Below are positions 7,057 to 14,993 of a DNA stretch of 18,762 nucleotides, in pieces. The first letter of the stretch is position 1; every line of letters starts with the position of its first letter. Source of the stretch: Melioribacteraceae bacterium (GTDB taxonomy: Bacteria; Bacteroidota; Ignavibacteria; Ignavibacteriales; Melioribacteraceae); contig WGAL01000333.1 in assembly GCA_015494845.1 (NCBI GenBank), positions 1 to 18,762 of the forward strand. The letters are read 5' to 3'. Below the pieces are notes generated by a model that searched no databases, was not told where the DNA came from, and saw only the letters and a list, made by a program, of their open reading frames with translations. The position numbers and the translations under genes were made by a program.

Positions 7057-9600
7057 ATGAAAAAGAAAATATTTTATTTTTGGGTTATTCTTATTTTGGC
7101 GGCGGGAAATATTGTCGCTCAAAGTTCCGGAAAAATCGTCGGTAAAGTTATCGATAAAAAAACAAGGGAACCGCTTCCGGGCGTTAATATAATTCTGAAA
7201 GGAACGACAATCGGCTCCGCGACGGATATTAACGGTTCTTACGTTATTTTAAATGTTCCGCCCGGTTCTTACGACGTGCTTGCCAAAATGGTAGGTTACC
7301 AAACTGTCGAGCAAAAAGACGTGAAAGTCGTTTCCGGTTTAACGACAAATTTAAATTTTGAGATTTCCATGCAAAGCGTAAATTTGCAGGAAGTTACCGT
7401 AATGGAATATAAAAATCCGCCGGTGCAAAAAGACTTGACAAGCAAAATTCAAGCGAGAACTTCCGAAGAAATTGCGCGGCTCCCCAAAACGACGATTGAA
7501 GACCTTTTGACGCAGGAAGCCGGAATCGTGAAAAATATCAGAACCCAGCCCGTCAGCGAACTTCCCGCGTTCGGACAATTTGCGACCGTTCCTTCCGACG
7601 GATTACACTTCCGCGGCGGCAGGGAAAACGAAACGCTTTTCCTTTACGACGGAGTTACGGTTAACGACCAACTTTGGGGCGGATTTTACATCGACCAGGT
7701 TAGCGAACTCGGCATAAGTTCTTTGGAAACGCATTCGGGCACGTTCGGTCCGAAATACGGCGAAGCGATGTCCGGCGTTGTTAGTATTACTCCGCACAGC
7801 CAACTTTCCGCCACGCCGAAATTTGCGCTCAAAGGTTTTACCGACAAAGTATTGCCTAAGGCTTCCAACAACACATACGGCGGCGAAATTTATTTTAATG
7901 CGGCTCTTCCGTTTTACAAAAAACTCGGCGTAATTTTCTCGCACAGAATTTACAGCACGGACGGCTATATTTACGGCTATATTTATCCCGAATACGTAAA
8001 CAGCGAAGGAAGGGATAAAAGCGGCGAGCCGGTAAAAGTTCCGATGCAATATCTCGATACTCAGTTCAGCGAGGGACGAATAATTTGGAATCCGTTAACT
8101 AATTTGCATCTTACGTTCGGCGGTTTTTATTCGAAATCAAACAGAGGTGTTTACAATCATTATTTCAAATATAATCCTTACGGAACGCCGCGCGTTAGAT
8201 TAAACAGCCAAATGATTTACGGAAAAGCGAATTATGTGTTCAGTCCGAAAAGTTTTCTGAATGTTTCGGTGGCAAAATACAGCCGCGGTTTTATTTCCAG
8301 AGTTTACGACGACCCCGCTTTGTACGACGTTCTGCCGCAAACGGGAACGGCTGAATTTTCAATTACAGGCGAAGACTGGGTTTGGTTCGAAACAAAATTT
8401 GACAGATACGAAGGCAAAGCCGATTACGTTTGGCAGATAAATAAAATTCACAATCTTTCAATCGGCGGAACTTTCGAACAATTTCATACTTACTTGGAAA
8501 GAAAAAATCCGGACGGCGGCGCGGTTCTCGAAAAATATGATTACAGACCGCAACACGGCGGCTTGTATGTAAACGAGAAAATGGAATTTGACGATATGGG
8601 AATGATTATCAATATCGGCGCGCGCTTTGACTACATAAATCCCAACAGAAAAGTTTTGCTCGATTTATCGGATTTGACAAATTTGTCGGCGGAAATGACG
8701 CAAGCCAAAAAAGAATATTACATTACGCCTCGTTTCGGAATAAGTTTCCCGATTGCCGATAAAATTGCAATCCGTTTCGGTTACGGACATTATTATCAGT
8801 ATCCAAACTTCTTTAAGGTATTTCAGGGAACTTATTATTTGGCGGCTACGGGGCAATACAGACCCAATCCGCAATTGGAAAATACGCCGATTGCCGATAC
8901 TGAAATCAAAAGCGAAAAAACGACAAATTATGAATTCGGCATTCAGGCGCTCGTGAGCAAAAGAGTTTCCTTGGACGTTACGGCGTTTTATCGAAAAACC
9001 CGCGATTTAATAGGCGTCGTGATGAACGAAACCGCCGACGGAAAACGTTTTCAGATGATGGGAAATATTGATTATTCCACAGTAAAAGGTTTTGAAATTT
9101 CGTTGAAAAAACATTTTTCCGATAATTTTTCGGCGTTCTTTAATTACACGTTTACGCAAACTCTTGTAAGTTCGTCCGTGTTGTTCCAAATGGCGACCGA
9201 CGAATCAAGAACGTTTCCCGCCAATTGGGACCAGCCGCATTCGTTCAGAGCGAACGTATATTACGAAACCAGAAGCGGCTTCGGGTTCTCTATTTACGGA
9301 AGTTACTCGTCGGGCTTCCCATATACTCGCTCGGCATTTGCGCCGAACGCCGAAAGAAGTCCGTGGGTTCACGAACTAAATATTAATCTTTTCAAAAACT
9401 TTGATTTGCTCGGAGCAAAAGAACAGTTCTATATTCAGGTATTAAACGCAACAAACGATAAAAATGTTTGGTGGGTTTATTCCGATTCGGGAATTCCCGG
9501 CGACGACGCAAATCCGGCGACCTCGCACGATTATACGAACAATCCGTCGATGTACGGTCCCGGAAGAACAATTCAATTCGGTATTAAAATATGGAATTGA
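7057..9600 (+). CDS. TonB-dependent outer-membrane receptor with N-terminal carboxypeptidase-regulatory-like domain
   Basis: This 847-residue protein has a signal peptide (1-22, ending NIVAQ). Residues about 26-112 are a CarboxypepD_reg-like beta-sandwich: GKVIDKKTREPLPGVNIIL, GTTIGSATDINGSYVI, NVPPGSYDVLAKMVGYQ. The plug domain follows (about 125-250) with TTIEDLLTQEAGI, LHFRGGRENETLFLYDGV and FGPKYGEAMSGVVSI. The rest, to residue 847, alternates aromatic strands typical of a 22-strand barrel, ending GRTIQFGIKIWN. TonB-dependent receptors import large solutes across the outer membrane with energy from TonB-ExbBD. It is shorter than typical SusC proteins (about 1000 residues) and no SusD gene is beside it. 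The upstream propeller lipoprotein and the downstream secreted paralogs are its likely partners. The next gene overlaps or abuts its stop. A weak AGG lies at 7048-7050. The substrate cannot be read from sequence. Confidence 0.9.
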   Translation: MKKKIFYFWVILILAAGNIVAQSSGKIVGKVIDKKTREPLPGVNIILKGTTIGSATDINGSYVILNVPPGSYDVLAKMVGYQTVEQKDVKVVSGLTTNLNFEISMQSVNLQEVTVMEYKNPPVQKDLTSKIQARTSEEIARLPKTTIEDLLTQEAGIVKNIRTQPVSELPAFGQFATVPSDGLHFRGGRENETLFLYDGVTVNDQLWGGFYIDQVSELGISSLETHSGTFGPKYGEAMSGVVSITPHSQLSATPKFALKGFTDKVLPKASNNTYGGEIYFNAALPFYKKLGVIFSHRIYSTDGYIYGYIYPEYVNSEGRDKSGEPVKVPMQYLDTQFSEGRIIWNPLTNLHLTFGGFYSKSNRGVYNHYFKYNPYGTPRVRLNSQMIYGKANYVFSPKSFLNVSVAKYSRGFISRVYDDPALYDVLPQTGTAEFSITGEDWVWFETKFDRYEGKADYVWQINKIHNLSIGGTFEQFHTYLERKNPDGGAVLEKYDYRPQHGGLYVNEKMEFDDMGMIINIGARFDYINPNRKVLLDLSDLTNLSAEMTQAKKEYYITPRFGISFPIADKIAIRFGYGHYYQYPNFFKVFQGTYYLAATGQYRPNPQLENTPIADTEIKSEKTTNYEFGIQALVSKRVSLDVTAFYRKTRDLIGVVMNETADGKRFQMMGNIDYSTVKGFEISLKKHFSDNFSAFFNYTFTQTLVSSSVLFQMATDESRTFPANWDQPHSFRANVYYETRSGFGFSIYGSYSSGFPYTRSAFAPNAERSPWVHELNINLFKNFDLLGAKEQFYIQVLNATNDKNVWWVYSDSGIPGDDANPATSHDYTNNPSMYGPGRTIQFGIKIWN

Positions 9601-9602
9601 AA

Positions 9603-11786
9603 ATGAACAAAATTTTTCTTGCGGTAATTTTTGTATTCTTCGCTTTTGCGGAAATTCTGCCCCAGAACAACCCGATGGCGTATAAAAGATGGAACGTGAT
9701 GAATATAAATAAAGTGGCTACCACGTTCGATAACGTCGGAATGTTAAACAACGGAAATAATCAAAATTATTCGCTTGCGAGAATTCCTTCTTTCGAATAT
9801 CCGCAGGGAAGCGGTTTGAACTGGGGAACTTGCGTTGCGGTTGTCGTTGGCGCGCCGGCGGACCAAGATAGTTCCGTTGTCGGCGGCGTAAATCCCGAGC
9901 ATCTTCCTTATCTCGACGGCGCAATGGACGAAGGTCCCGCCGATTTTTGGAACGAAGAGCACTTTGCTCCTTATCCGGAATTTGTGAATCCTGAAGTCGC
10001 TTCGATAAGTACCGACCCTTCGTCTTGGCCCGCAACTTGGCCGGACAAGTGGCCTAATTACATTCCGGAAGACGGCATTAACGGCGTAAATATTTACAAT
10101 AATTCGCTCCCGGATATTCCGATTCCGAGAGACAGCGCAACCGGTTGGCCCGGCTTTGGCTCAAACGGAAAGCAACTCGCAGACCAGGAAACGTTGAGCA
10201 TGGTATTCGGTTGGGGCGGAACCGACCAACTCGGGAGCGGAAATTCAAAAACGAGATGGTTGCGCACTCAAATGATGATTAGAGGAATGGCGTGGAAAGG
10301 CACGCTTTACGACGATTTTATCGTTTGGGTTTATATTATTCGCAATCCGAACAAAAAGCCGATTAACCAAATGAGAATGGGAGTCCATTTGGATTTTGGT
10401 TTCTTGCCGGAGTTTATTCCCGGTATCGGATACGACGCGGACAGACACTACTTTGACCAATCGCTTCAACTTGCTTATGGAACCGACGACGACGGCTACG
10501 AGGAAGACCCCGTCGCCGGAGGAACTTTATCGCAGGACAAAATCGCTTGGGCGGGCGTTGTCGCATTAAGAATGCCGGGCGGCAATCATAAAATCAAAAC
10601 TTACGACGCCGCTCATTTCTGGCAAGGACAAACTTCGCCGTCCGGAAGCGGCGGAGACCCGGAAATGTATTATACTTGGAATTTGCTTAACTTAGACGAC
10701 CCGCAAGACAGCGACGGCGACGGAATTGACGACGATTTTGACGGAGACGGCGTTCCCGACGCTCAAAACGGCGGACCTGGTTATTATGTCGGCGAAGGAG
10801 CGGACGGATTGCAGATAATCGGTTCAAACCCTTTTGATTTGGCTCCCGGCGAAACGGACACTTTAATTTTCGCGACCGTTTTCGGAAACAGCGAGAAAGA
10901 TTTAAAGAAAAACGCAAGAAACGCCATTACGTTGTATCAAAACAATTGGCAAATAGTCGATGCGCCCCCCGCGCCGGTAGTTGAAGCGTTTAAGGACGAC
11001 AGAAGCGTTACGCTCGTTTGGGGAACAAACAGCGAGACGGACGAACAGTTTGAAGGTTACAAAATTTACCGTTCGGAAGATAACGGTCAAACTTGGGGAA
11101 GCGAAAGTTTCACCGATTTTGAAGGCGGCGTTCATTACGTCCCGCTTGCGCAGTATGATTTGGAAGACGGCGTAAAAGATTATTATCAAACGTTGCCGGA
11201 ATACGCTTGGTTTTATCTCGGCGACGATAATTGGACGCAAATCCGCACAGTTGTTGAAGACGATACTCTCAAAGGGTTGCAAATAAGCGGAAAAATAAGC
11301 GCATTCAACAACGGCGATACGGTTAACGTTTACATAGACAGAACGGTTCTTAACGGGATGAATTACAAATATTACGTCGCCGCTTACGATTCGGGAAACG
11401 GCATAATCGGACCTCTCGAAAACGCGCCCGCCGCAAATCCGTCGGAACTTAACAATACCGTCGCTATTCGTCCGGAACTTCCGGTTGCAAAAACCGGATT
11501 GGAAAAAGTAAGAGTCGTTCCCAATCCTTACAAAATAAACGCGATATGGGAAACTTCTTTCAATGAACATATAATTCAGTTTACGGGATTGCCCGAGCAA
11601 GCCGATATTACAATATTTAACAGCAACGGCGAATTAATCGCAACTTTGCGTCATAATTCTTCTTCAAGCATTGAAAAATGGAACTTGAAAAACAGATACA
11701 ACCAATTAGTCGCCCCCGGGGTTTATTTTTATTATATAAAATCGCCGGTCGGAATTAAGACAGGTAAAATTTTTGTAATACTCTAA
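9603..11786 (+). CDS. Large secreted protein A with TSP3-like Ca-binding motif, FN3-like region and T9SS-like C-terminus
   Basis: I do not recognise a named family for the N-terminal part. From ATG 9603 it is 727 residues: signal peptide 1-about 20 (NKIFLAVIFVFFAFAEI), then a large Trp/Gly/Pro-rich domain (about 22-365) with WGTCVAVVVGAP, MDEGPADFW, GWPGFGSNGKQLADQE, GMAWKGTLYDDFIVW and YDADRHYFD. Residues about 369-390 hold DSDGDGIDDDFDGDGVPD, a thrombospondin-type-3-like calcium-binding motif. An FN3-like region (about 455-630, EGYKIYRSEDNGQTWG, YKYYVAAYDSGNGIIGPLEN) and a sorting-domain-like end (636-727: VRVVPNPYK, ITIFNSNGELI, PGVYFYYI, KTGKIFVIL) follow. The end lacks the final Lys usual in type A domains. 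An alternative ATG at 9591 overlaps the receptor gene; 9603 is preferred because MNK begins a normal signal peptide. No Shine-Dalgarno is visible, suggesting translational coupling to the receptor. It is a clear paralog of the gene at 12849, roughly 55-60% identical by eye over the N-terminal third. Confidence 0.8.
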   Translation: MNKIFLAVIFVFFAFAEILPQNNPMAYKRWNVMNINKVATTFDNVGMLNNGNNQNYSLARIPSFEYPQGSGLNWGTCVAVVVGAPADQDSSVVGGVNPEHLPYLDGAMDEGPADFWNEEHFAPYPEFVNPEVASISTDPSSWPATWPDKWPNYIPEDGINGVNIYNNSLPDIPIPRDSATGWPGFGSNGKQLADQETLSMVFGWGGTDQLGSGNSKTRWLRTQMMIRGMAWKGTLYDDFIVWVYIIRNPNKKPINQMRMGVHLDFGFLPEFIPGIGYDADRHYFDQSLQLAYGTDDDGYEEDPVAGGTLSQDKIAWAGVVALRMPGGNHKIKTYDAAHFWQGQTSPSGSGGDPEMYYTWNLLNLDDPQDSDGDGIDDDFDGDGVPDAQNGGPGYYVGEGADGLQIIGSNPFDLAPGETDTLIFATVFGNSEKDLKKNARNAITLYQNNWQIVDAPPAPVVEAFKDDRSVTLVWGTNSETDEQFEGYKIYRSEDNGQTWGSESFTDFEGGVHYVPLAQYDLEDGVKDYYQTLPEYAWFYLGDDNWTQIRTVVEDDTLKGLQISGKISAFNNGDTVNVYIDRTVLNGMNYKYYVAAYDSGNGIIGPLENAPAANPSELNNTVAIRPELPVAKTGLEKVRVVPNPYKINAIWETSFNEHIIQFTGLPEQADITIFNSNGELIATLRHNSSSSIEKWNLKNRYNQLVAPGVYFYYIKSPVGIKTGKIFVIL

Positions 11787-11801
11787 TGTCAGGAGTTAGT
11801 A

Positions 11802-12839
11802 ATGAAAGGTAATTTATTCAAAAGCAAAAAGAAATTAATAGTTATTACCGCTTCGATATTAATGTTTGTTGCGTCCGCGAATAATGCGCAGAACGTCGAT
11901 TATTCGGGAACGTCGGCGGCAAATTTCCTTAAAATCGGGGTTGACGCGCGGGTAATGGCGATGGGAGACGCCGCAATTGCCACCGTCGACGGGCCGACAG
12001 CGATGTATTGGAACGTCGGGGCTTTATCGAGAATGAGCAAGGACGTGTCGGTAAGTTTTTCCACGATGAATTGGCTTGTAGGAACAAGGCATTCTTACAT
12101 TGCCGGCGCATTGAATTTGGGAGAAGCCGGAACTATCGGAGCCGATTTGCAATATTTGGATTACGGAACAATAGAAGAGACTACGGTTTACGACCAAGAC
12201 GGAACGGGAAGATATTTTTCCGCAAGCGATTTCAGTCTCGGCTTCGGTTATTCCAGACAAATGACCGACAGATTTTCGTTCGGCGTAAAAGTAAAATATA
12301 TTCGCGAAGATATTGCAAACGCGCACGCCGAGGCGTTCGGCTTTGACGTCGGAGCCGTTTTTGTAACTTCTTTCTTTAACGATAATCTTCGTCTTGCCGC
12401 TTCGTTGGCTAACTTCGGCAGTAAAATGAAATTTACGGGAAGAGACCTTTATATTACTTACGTTATTCCGGGCAGTCCGACAGGAAAACAAATTCCCGGA
12501 GAGCTTTTAACGGAAGAATGGGAAATTCCGCTTCTTTTCAGATTCGGCGTTTCGAACTATTTTCTGAATAACGAAACTTGGACGCTCCTTATGGCTTTCG
12601 ATATTTTGGACAGTAGAGATTACGACGTCCGTTACAATCTCGGGGGCGAACTCGGTTTCGAAAAAACATTATATCTGAGAGCGGGTTATAAATTCAATTA
12701 CGACGAAGTAACTTATACAATCGGCGGCGGACTTGATTTTTCCAAGTTTACCGACTTTAAAATCACGCTGGATTACTTGTTCTTAAAATACGGAGTTTTC
12801 GGTAATCTCAATCAATTCACGATAAGAGTAGATTTATAG
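11802..12839 (+). CDS. PorV/PorQ-family outer-membrane beta-barrel protein
   Basis: This 345-residue protein has a signal peptide (about 1-30, with basic FKSKKK then a hydrophobic stretch, ending NNAQ). The mature start carries the PorV/PorQ-family signature: SGTSAANFLKIGVDARVMAMG, AAIATVDGPTAMYWNVGALS. Later segments are amphipathic barrel strands (SDFSLGFGYSRQMTDRFSFG, LRLAASLANFGSKMKFTG, YLRAGYKFNY, FKITLDYLFLKYG), ending QFTIRVDL. It is a FadL-like barrel. PorV carries folded T9SS substrates from the translocon to the attachment complex, and PorQ is related. Ignavibacteria-type genomes often hold many paralogs, so this need not be the housekeeping PorV. AGGAG (11791-11795) six bases before ATG supports the start. 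It sits between two paralogous secreted proteins with T9SS-like ends, which suggests it serves them; that is inference. Confidence 0.85.
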   Translation: MKGNLFKSKKKLIVITASILMFVASANNAQNVDYSGTSAANFLKIGVDARVMAMGDAAIATVDGPTAMYWNVGALSRMSKDVSVSFSTMNWLVGTRHSYIAGALNLGEAGTIGADLQYLDYGTIEETTVYDQDGTGRYFSASDFSLGFGYSRQMTDRFSFGVKVKYIREDIANAHAEAFGFDVGAVFVTSFFNDNLRLAASLANFGSKMKFTGRDLYITYVIPGSPTGKQIPGELLTEEWEIPLLFRFGVSNYFLNNETWTLLMAFDILDSRDYDVRYNLGGELGFEKTLYLRAGYKFNYDEVTYTIGGGLDFSKFTDFKITLDYLFLKYGVFGNLNQFTIRVDL

Positions 12840-12842
12840 GTG
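12838..12842 (+). promoter_or_regulatory. Ribosome binding site deciding the start at 12849
   Basis: AGGTG ends six bases before ATG 12849 and overlaps the preceding stop codon (12837-12839). The in-frame GTG at 12840 lies inside this site and has no suitable Shine-Dalgarno upstream, so ATG 12849 (MKK, normal signal peptide) is preferred. Confidence 0.6.
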
Positions 12843-12848
12843 CCTGCA

Positions 12849-14975
12849 ATGAAAAAAACGTTACTAATAATTTTAATTTTTCTTTTCGAAAATTTATCGG
12901 CTCAGATGTCAAATCCGATGGTTAATCAAAGGTGGAATATTTTTGACGTTAATAAAGTTAGAACGCAATTTAACAACACGGGCGAACTTTGCGACGGAAA
13001 CGAGCAGAATTTTTCGTTAGCGCGTCCGCCTGCTTTTGAATATCCTGCGGGAAGCGGTTACAGCTGGGGAACGTGCGTGGGCGTTGTCGTCGGCGCGCCA
13101 TTGGACCAAGATTCCGGCGCCGTTGGCGGTTGGCCTAACCCTGCGGATGAATACGTTGCGTTTTGCGACGCGACAATGGACGAAGGTCCCGCCGCTTTTT
13201 GGGACGAGGAACATTTCTTTCCTTATCCGGAATTTGTAAACGGCGACAAAGCTTGTATGAGCACCGACAGTTCAACTTGGCCAGTTTCTTGGCCCTCCGT
13301 TTATCCGGTTCTTAACGACCCTGTTTTACGGGATTCCGTAACGGGTTGGCCCGGTTTCGGTGAAAACGGAAAGCAAATTGCCGATCAGGAAAGTTTTTCC
13401 GTGGTGGAAGCTTGGGGCGGAACCGACCAATTGACCGCGACGGGACGCGTTTACCCGAATTTTCTTAAAACGCAAATGATAATTCACGGAATGGCTTGGA
13501 AAGGCACGCTTTACGAAAATTTTATTGTTTGGGCTTACGTTATCAGAAACATTGGCGACGCGCCGATTCACGATATGAGAGTTGCGATTCACGCTGATTT
13601 CAGTTTCATTCCGGAATTTTATCCCGGCATCGGATACGACGCCGACCGGCATTACTACGACCCGGCTCTACAATTGGCTTACGGCACGGATGACGACGGT
13701 TATGAAGAAAGTCCTTTCGGCGGAACAATTCCTCCCGACCAAATTCCGTACGCGGGAGTTGTCGCTTTGAGAATGCCCGGCGGAGACCATAAAGTTGCGA
13801 CTTACGACGCGTTCCACTTTTGGATGCAAGCGACTACGCCGGCGGGTAACGGCGCGCGTCCGGATTGGTATTTTGAGTACAATGTAATGAACGAAAACGA
13901 CCCGCAAGATAGCGACGACGACGGAATTGACGACGATTTTGACGGCGACGGAATTCCCGACGCCGATAACGGCGGGCCTAATTATTATTTGGGACTTGGC
14001 GCCGACGGTTTGCAGACGCTCGGTTCGGTTCCTTTTACGTTAAATCCCGGCGAATCGGATACGCTTATTTTTGCCACGGTTTTCGGAACAAGCGAAAAGA
14101 ACTTGAAAGAAAACGCCAAACGCGCGCTAACTTTATACCGGAATAATTGGGAAGTCGTCGATGCGCCGTCTGCGCCAAAAGTAGAAGCTGTTCCCGATAA
14201 CGGTAAAATTAAAATTGTTTGGAGCAACAACAGCGAGCGCGACCCGCAATTTGAAGGGTATAAAATTTACCGTTCTTCGGACGGCGGCGTAACTTGGGGC
14301 GACGAATCTTTTAACGATTTCGACGGAGGAACGCATTACATTCCGCTTAAACAATTTGATTTGGAGGACGGAATAACCGGATATTACAAAACTATTCCCC
14401 GTTACGCTTGGTATTATCTCGGCGACGACGATTGGTCGCAACAAAGAGTCGTCGTTCAACCGGGCGATAACTACAAACTTTTTTCACCGGGCGACACGGT
14501 AAATATTTTTACGGATAATAATGTGATTAACGGGCTTAAATACCGTTACTACGTCGCCGCATACGATTCCGGCAACGGAATTATCGGCCCGTTGGAAAAC
14601 AGTTTCAGCAATAATCCGCAAGAGGTCAACAATACCGTTGAAGTCGTGGCTCACGCGCCGGTTGCGACTAAAAACCTTGACGATGTTCGCGTCGTTCCCA
14701 ATCCTTACAAAGTTGCCGCGCTTTGGGAACAGGGACAAAACGAACACGCCGTGCAATTCGTCAATATGCCGTCAAAGGCGACAATTAAAATATTTAATTC
14801 CGCAGGCGAATTGATAAGAACAATTTATCACGACGCAGGCAATTCGCTCGCTCCGAGTATCGCAATTTGGGATTTACACAATAAATACAACCAACTCGTT
14901 TCTTCGGGCGTTTATTTTTATTACATTACTTCGGACGTAGGCGTAAAAACCGGAAAAATCTTTATTGTGCTTTGA
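12849..14975 (+). CDS. Large secreted protein B, paralog of the gene at 9603, with TSP3-like motif and T9SS-like C-terminus
   Basis: From ATG 12849 it is 708 residues, with signal peptide 1-19 (MKKTLLIILIFLFENLSAQ). It aligns with the gene at 9603 along its whole length: WGTCVGVVVGAPLDQDS, MDEGPAAFWDEEHF, TGWPGFGENGKQIADQE, HGMAWKGTLYENFIVWAYV, GIGYDADRHYYDPALQLAYG. A TSP3-like Ca-binding motif DSDDDGIDDDFDGDGIPD lies at about 354-375, then FN3-like sequence (about 438-600, FEGYKIYRSSDGGVTWG, YRYYVAAYDSGNGIIGPLEN) and a sorting-domain-like end (about 612-708: VRVVPNPYK, IKIFNSAGELI, SGVYFYYI, VKTGKIFIVL). A main difference is a deletion of about 10-20 residues in the WP-rich segment. It follows the PorV-like gene by nine bases. 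Function is unknown; the pair may form a surface complex. It is likely co-transcribed with its neighbours, and 18 bases separate it from the next gene. Confidence 0.8.
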   Translation: MKKTLLIILIFLFENLSAQMSNPMVNQRWNIFDVNKVRTQFNNTGELCDGNEQNFSLARPPAFEYPAGSGYSWGTCVGVVVGAPLDQDSGAVGGWPNPADEYVAFCDATMDEGPAAFWDEEHFFPYPEFVNGDKACMSTDSSTWPVSWPSVYPVLNDPVLRDSVTGWPGFGENGKQIADQESFSVVEAWGGTDQLTATGRVYPNFLKTQMIIHGMAWKGTLYENFIVWAYVIRNIGDAPIHDMRVAIHADFSFIPEFYPGIGYDADRHYYDPALQLAYGTDDDGYEESPFGGTIPPDQIPYAGVVALRMPGGDHKVATYDAFHFWMQATTPAGNGARPDWYFEYNVMNENDPQDSDDDGIDDDFDGDGIPDADNGGPNYYLGLGADGLQTLGSVPFTLNPGESDTLIFATVFGTSEKNLKENAKRALTLYRNNWEVVDAPSAPKVEAVPDNGKIKIVWSNNSERDPQFEGYKIYRSSDGGVTWGDESFNDFDGGTHYIPLKQFDLEDGITGYYKTIPRYAWYYLGDDDWSQQRVVVQPGDNYKLFSPGDTVNIFTDNNVINGLKYRYYVAAYDSGNGIIGPLENSFSNNPQEVNNTVEVVAHAPVATKNLDDVRVVPNPYKVAALWEQGQNEHAVQFVNMPSKATIKIFNSAGELIRTIYHDAGNSLAPSIAIWDLHNKYNQLVSSGVYFYYITSDVGVKTGKIFIVL

Positions 14976-14993
14976 GTTTGTTAGGTAATTAAA

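Noticed and set aside
7603..8049. Minus-strand open frame of 148 residues inside the TonB receptor gene
   Set aside because: It is a shadow of the receptor plug and barrel coding sequence and has no domain features.
10902..11600. Long minus-strand open frame (232 residues) opposite protein A
   Set aside because: It lies antisense inside a strongly supported gene, is rich in Arg/Phe/Val as expected from reverse-reading of this codon use, and has no recognisable domain or start signal.
12840..12848. GTG start for protein B
   Set aside because: It lies within the AGGTG ribosome binding site and adds only three residues before a normal signal peptide.
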